NCBI RefSeq assembly: GCF_000420865.1
Contig: NZ_ATVT01000023.1
Location: forward strand, 1 to 37,624
DNA length: 37,624 bases
From: Butyrivibrio sp. XPD2006
GTDB taxonomy: Bacteria; Bacillota; Clostridia; Lachnospirales; Lachnospiraceae
Direction of reading: 5' to 3'
Below the pieces are notes generated by a model, which worked only from the letters and a program-made list of their open reading frames with translations, was not told the origin of the DNA and did not search any database. The translations under genes were made by a program, and so were the position numbers. Positions 36,064 to 37,624 of this stretch are shown here, piece after piece (position 1 is the stretch's first letter; every line of letters starts with the position of its first letter).

Positions 36064-37236
36064 ATGATAACTAGTAATGATGAATACTCACGTGTGGCTG
36101 CAAGGATAAGCCTTGGCGCCATTGAACATAACCTTGAGGCTATGAAAAACAATATCCCTGCCGGGACCAAGATGATGGCTGTTATCAAGACAGATGCCTA
36201 CGGACATGGATCTGTGGAGATCGGCAGGTTCCTGGAAGATAAGTATTATATCTGGGGCTATGCTACTGCTACTGCAGAGGAGGCCTTTGAGCTCAGGGAT
36301 GCAGGACTTAAAAAGCCTATACTCATTCTTGGCTATACCTTCCCATACGCCTATGAGAGAATGTTGAAAGAGGGCATCAGACCTGCAGTATTCAGAATGG
36401 ATATGGCAAAAGAGCTCGATGAGTGCGCTAAAAGACTTCTGGCAGAAGGAGCACTTAAGGAGCCGGCACCTATTCATCTTGCTGTTGATACAGGAATGAG
36501 CAGGATTGGAATAACACCGGATGAAACCGGAGTGTCTTTTGCAAGGGATGTAAGACTTTTAAGTCACCTGCACATAGAGGGCGTGTTTACACACTTTGCC
36601 AGAGCTGACGAGGAAGACCTCACAAACGCTAGAGAGAGGGAAGAGGTATTTAAGGGGTTCCTCAGGGCTTTCGAAGAGGAATGTGGATACCGTATCCCGA
36701 TCAAGCACTGCGCAAACTCAGCAAGTATAATCGCAATCCCGGAGTCTTCAATGGATATGGTAAGAGCCGGAGTTACAATGTACGGAATGTGGCCTTCCGA
36801 TGAAGTGCCCAAGGATATCATTGATCTTAAGCCTGCAATGGAGCTTGTGAGCCACGTTGTCATGGTCAAGGACGTTCCCAAGGGAACTCCTGTCAGCTAC
36901 GGCGGAACTTTTGTGACAGAAAAAGATAACACAAAAATTGCTACGATCCCTGTGGGCTACGGAGATGGCTATCCCAGAAGCCTTTCCAACAAGGGATATG
37001 TTCTGATCGACGGTCATCGTGCTCCGATCCTCGGCAGAGTCTGCATGGATCAGTTCATGGTGGATGTTACTGACATTCCTGATGTGCGTGAGGGAGACGA
37101 AGTAATTCTCCTTGGCACGGATAAAAAGACCGGAGAAACCATATCAGCCGAGCTTTTGGGAGAGATGAGCGGACGCTTTAACTACGAGCTGACATGCGAT
37201 ATCAACAAAAGAGTGCCACGAGTTTATGAGCACTGA
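36064..37236 (+). CDS. alr: Alanine racemase
   Basis: Encodes 390 residues, normal for the family. The PLP lysine is K42 in VIKTDAYGHG, the second catalytic base is Y279 in PVSYGGTF, and the segments THFARADEED, MVRAGVTMYG and GRVCMDQFMVDVTD are typical. It converts L-alanine to D-alanine for peptidoglycan. The nnr-alr order is common in Firmicutes. RBS GAAGGA precedes the ATG. Confidence 0.97.
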   Translation: MITSNDEYSRVAARISLGAIEHNLEAMKNNIPAGTKMMAVIKTDAYGHGSVEIGRFLEDKYYIWGYATATAEEAFELRDAGLKKPILILGYTFPYAYERMLKEGIRPAVFRMDMAKELDECAKRLLAEGALKEPAPIHLAVDTGMSRIGITPDETGVSFARDVRLLSHLHIEGVFTHFARADEEDLTNAREREEVFKGFLRAFEEECGYRIPIKHCANSASIIAIPESSMDMVRAGVTMYGMWPSDEVPKDIIDLKPAMELVSHVVMVKDVPKGTPVSYGGTFVTEKDNTKIATIPVGYGDGYPRSLSNKGYVLIDGHRAPILGRVCMDQFMVDVTDIPDVREGDEVILLGTDKKTGETISAELLGEMSGRFNYELTCDINKRVPRVYEH

Positions 37237-37283
37237 AGCGAAATGTGAAGATTGTATGAAAATAATGTGAAAATAATTTGAAA

Positions 37284-37305
37284 AAATCACCCGTTTGGGT
37301 GATTT
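37284..37305 (+). terminator. Terminator after alr
   Basis: A perfect 9-bp stem (AAATCACCC 37284-37292 with GGGTGATTT 37297-37305, GTTT loop) has A and T flanks. It lies about 50 bp after the alr stop. Confidence 0.75.
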
Positions 37306-37321
37306 CAGACTGTAGACAAAG

Positions 37322-37356
37322 TGGTCCTGAGGGCGTAGCTCTCTGGACCATTTTTC
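37322..37356. terminator. Hairpin with T run between alr and the transposase gene
   Basis: TGGTCC (37322-37327) pairs with GGACCA (37345-37350), with a smaller inner GAG/CTC stem, and TTTTTCTT follows. It may be a second terminator that protects the inserted element from transcription out of alr, or part of the element end. Confidence 0.6.
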
Positions 37357-37404
37357 TTATGTTATGGGGATTTTGTTCAGAACAAAGGTCAGAAACAGCC
37401 TATA

Positions 37405-37624
37405 TCAGGCCATCTCTAACCGCCATTCATGCTTGATCCTTGCAAGCTTTTTCAGATTCATACACGCAAAGGTAAGCGCGACCTTCATTTCCATACGCGC
37501 CTTGCCATACATCTGTGTATATCTGAATCCGTGGTTTTCTTTGGCGGTCCCAAAAATTCTTTCTATTGTTTCTTTGCGATGGGAATAAAGATCTTTCATT
37601 CCCTCTGTGTATCTGATATCATCG
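37405..37624 (-). CDS. C-terminal part of an IS1182/IS5-type transposase (cut by window edge)
   Basis: The minus strand is open from the window edge to a TGA at 37405-37407 and encodes about 72 residues. It has YSHRKETIERIFGTAKENHG, which contains the conserved Y-x2-R-K-E-x2-E-R of the DDE-transposase C-terminal region, then RYTQMYGKARM and a FACMNLKKLA ending, as in IS1182-like elements. The N-terminal catalytic part lies beyond the window. There is no sign of frameshift in the visible part. Confidence 0.8.
   Translation of the reverse strand, partial: DDIRYTEGMKDLYSHRKETIERIFGTAKENHGFRYTQMYGKARMEMKVALTFACMNLKKLARIKHEWRLEMA

Overview
The window looks like chromosomal DNA of a low-to-mid GC anaerobic Firmicute of the Lachnospiraceae (Butyrivibrio/Pseudobutyrivibrio-like). 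This is inferred from a CIRCE-controlled groESL operon, a Rex redox regulator beside a conserved coiled-coil gene, nnr-alr, a carboxyspermidine-type polyamine operon, and strong Shine-Dalgarno sites with several TTG starts. Partial transposase genes lie at both edges.

Layout. 1-990: C-terminal end of a transposase, then a small Ser/Ala-rich protein on the minus strand with its own terminator. 990-2309: MATE transporter. 2319-4480: groES-groEL with a promoter, a perfect CIRCE operator and a terminator embedded in a large inverted-repeat structure. 4630-7029: a tandem-duplicated MacB/FtsX-type permease without an ATPase gene. 7073-20732: a peptide natural-product (RiPP) locus. 20831-22135: diguanylate cyclase. 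22281-29373: polyamine operon running from arginine to spermidine. 29392-30306: Hsp33. 30369-31016 (minus): TRIC-family membrane protein. 31199-32920: chemoreceptor. 33069-37236: rex, a coiled-coil protein, nnr and alr. 37405-37624 (minus): end of an IS1182/IS5-type transposase.

The RiPP locus is the most interesting part. Two short precursors with Nif11-type leaders end in GG and carry different small Cys-containing cores (10 and 17 residues). A strong hairpin separates them from tightly packed, mostly overlapping maturation genes: three different radical SAM/SPASM enzymes, a Dph6/DUF71-type PP-loop ATPase, a YcaO protein that resembles E. coli YcaO more than azoline cyclodehydratases, and a cobalamin-binding radical SAM enzyme. 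Export is covered by a very short HlyD-like membrane protein, a C39-peptidase ABC transporter that should cut after GG, and a second ABC transporter with a different N-terminal domain (NHLM-type export pair). The predicted sequence is: precursor made in excess, modified by rSAM, YcaO, PP-loop and B12 chemistry, then cleaved and exported. Parts of this architecture (Nif11 leader, rSAM maturases, NHLM transporters) are known. The combination with a Dph6-like ATPase and an E. coli-like YcaO is unusual to my knowledge.

The polyamine operon encodes arginine decarboxylase, agmatine deiminase and N-carbamoylputrescine amidase (arginine to putrescine), then carboxyspermidine dehydrogenase and decarboxylase (putrescine to spermidine). 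It also encodes an aminopropyltransferase-like protein with no SpeD in view. All calls come from reading the sequence; no database search was run.
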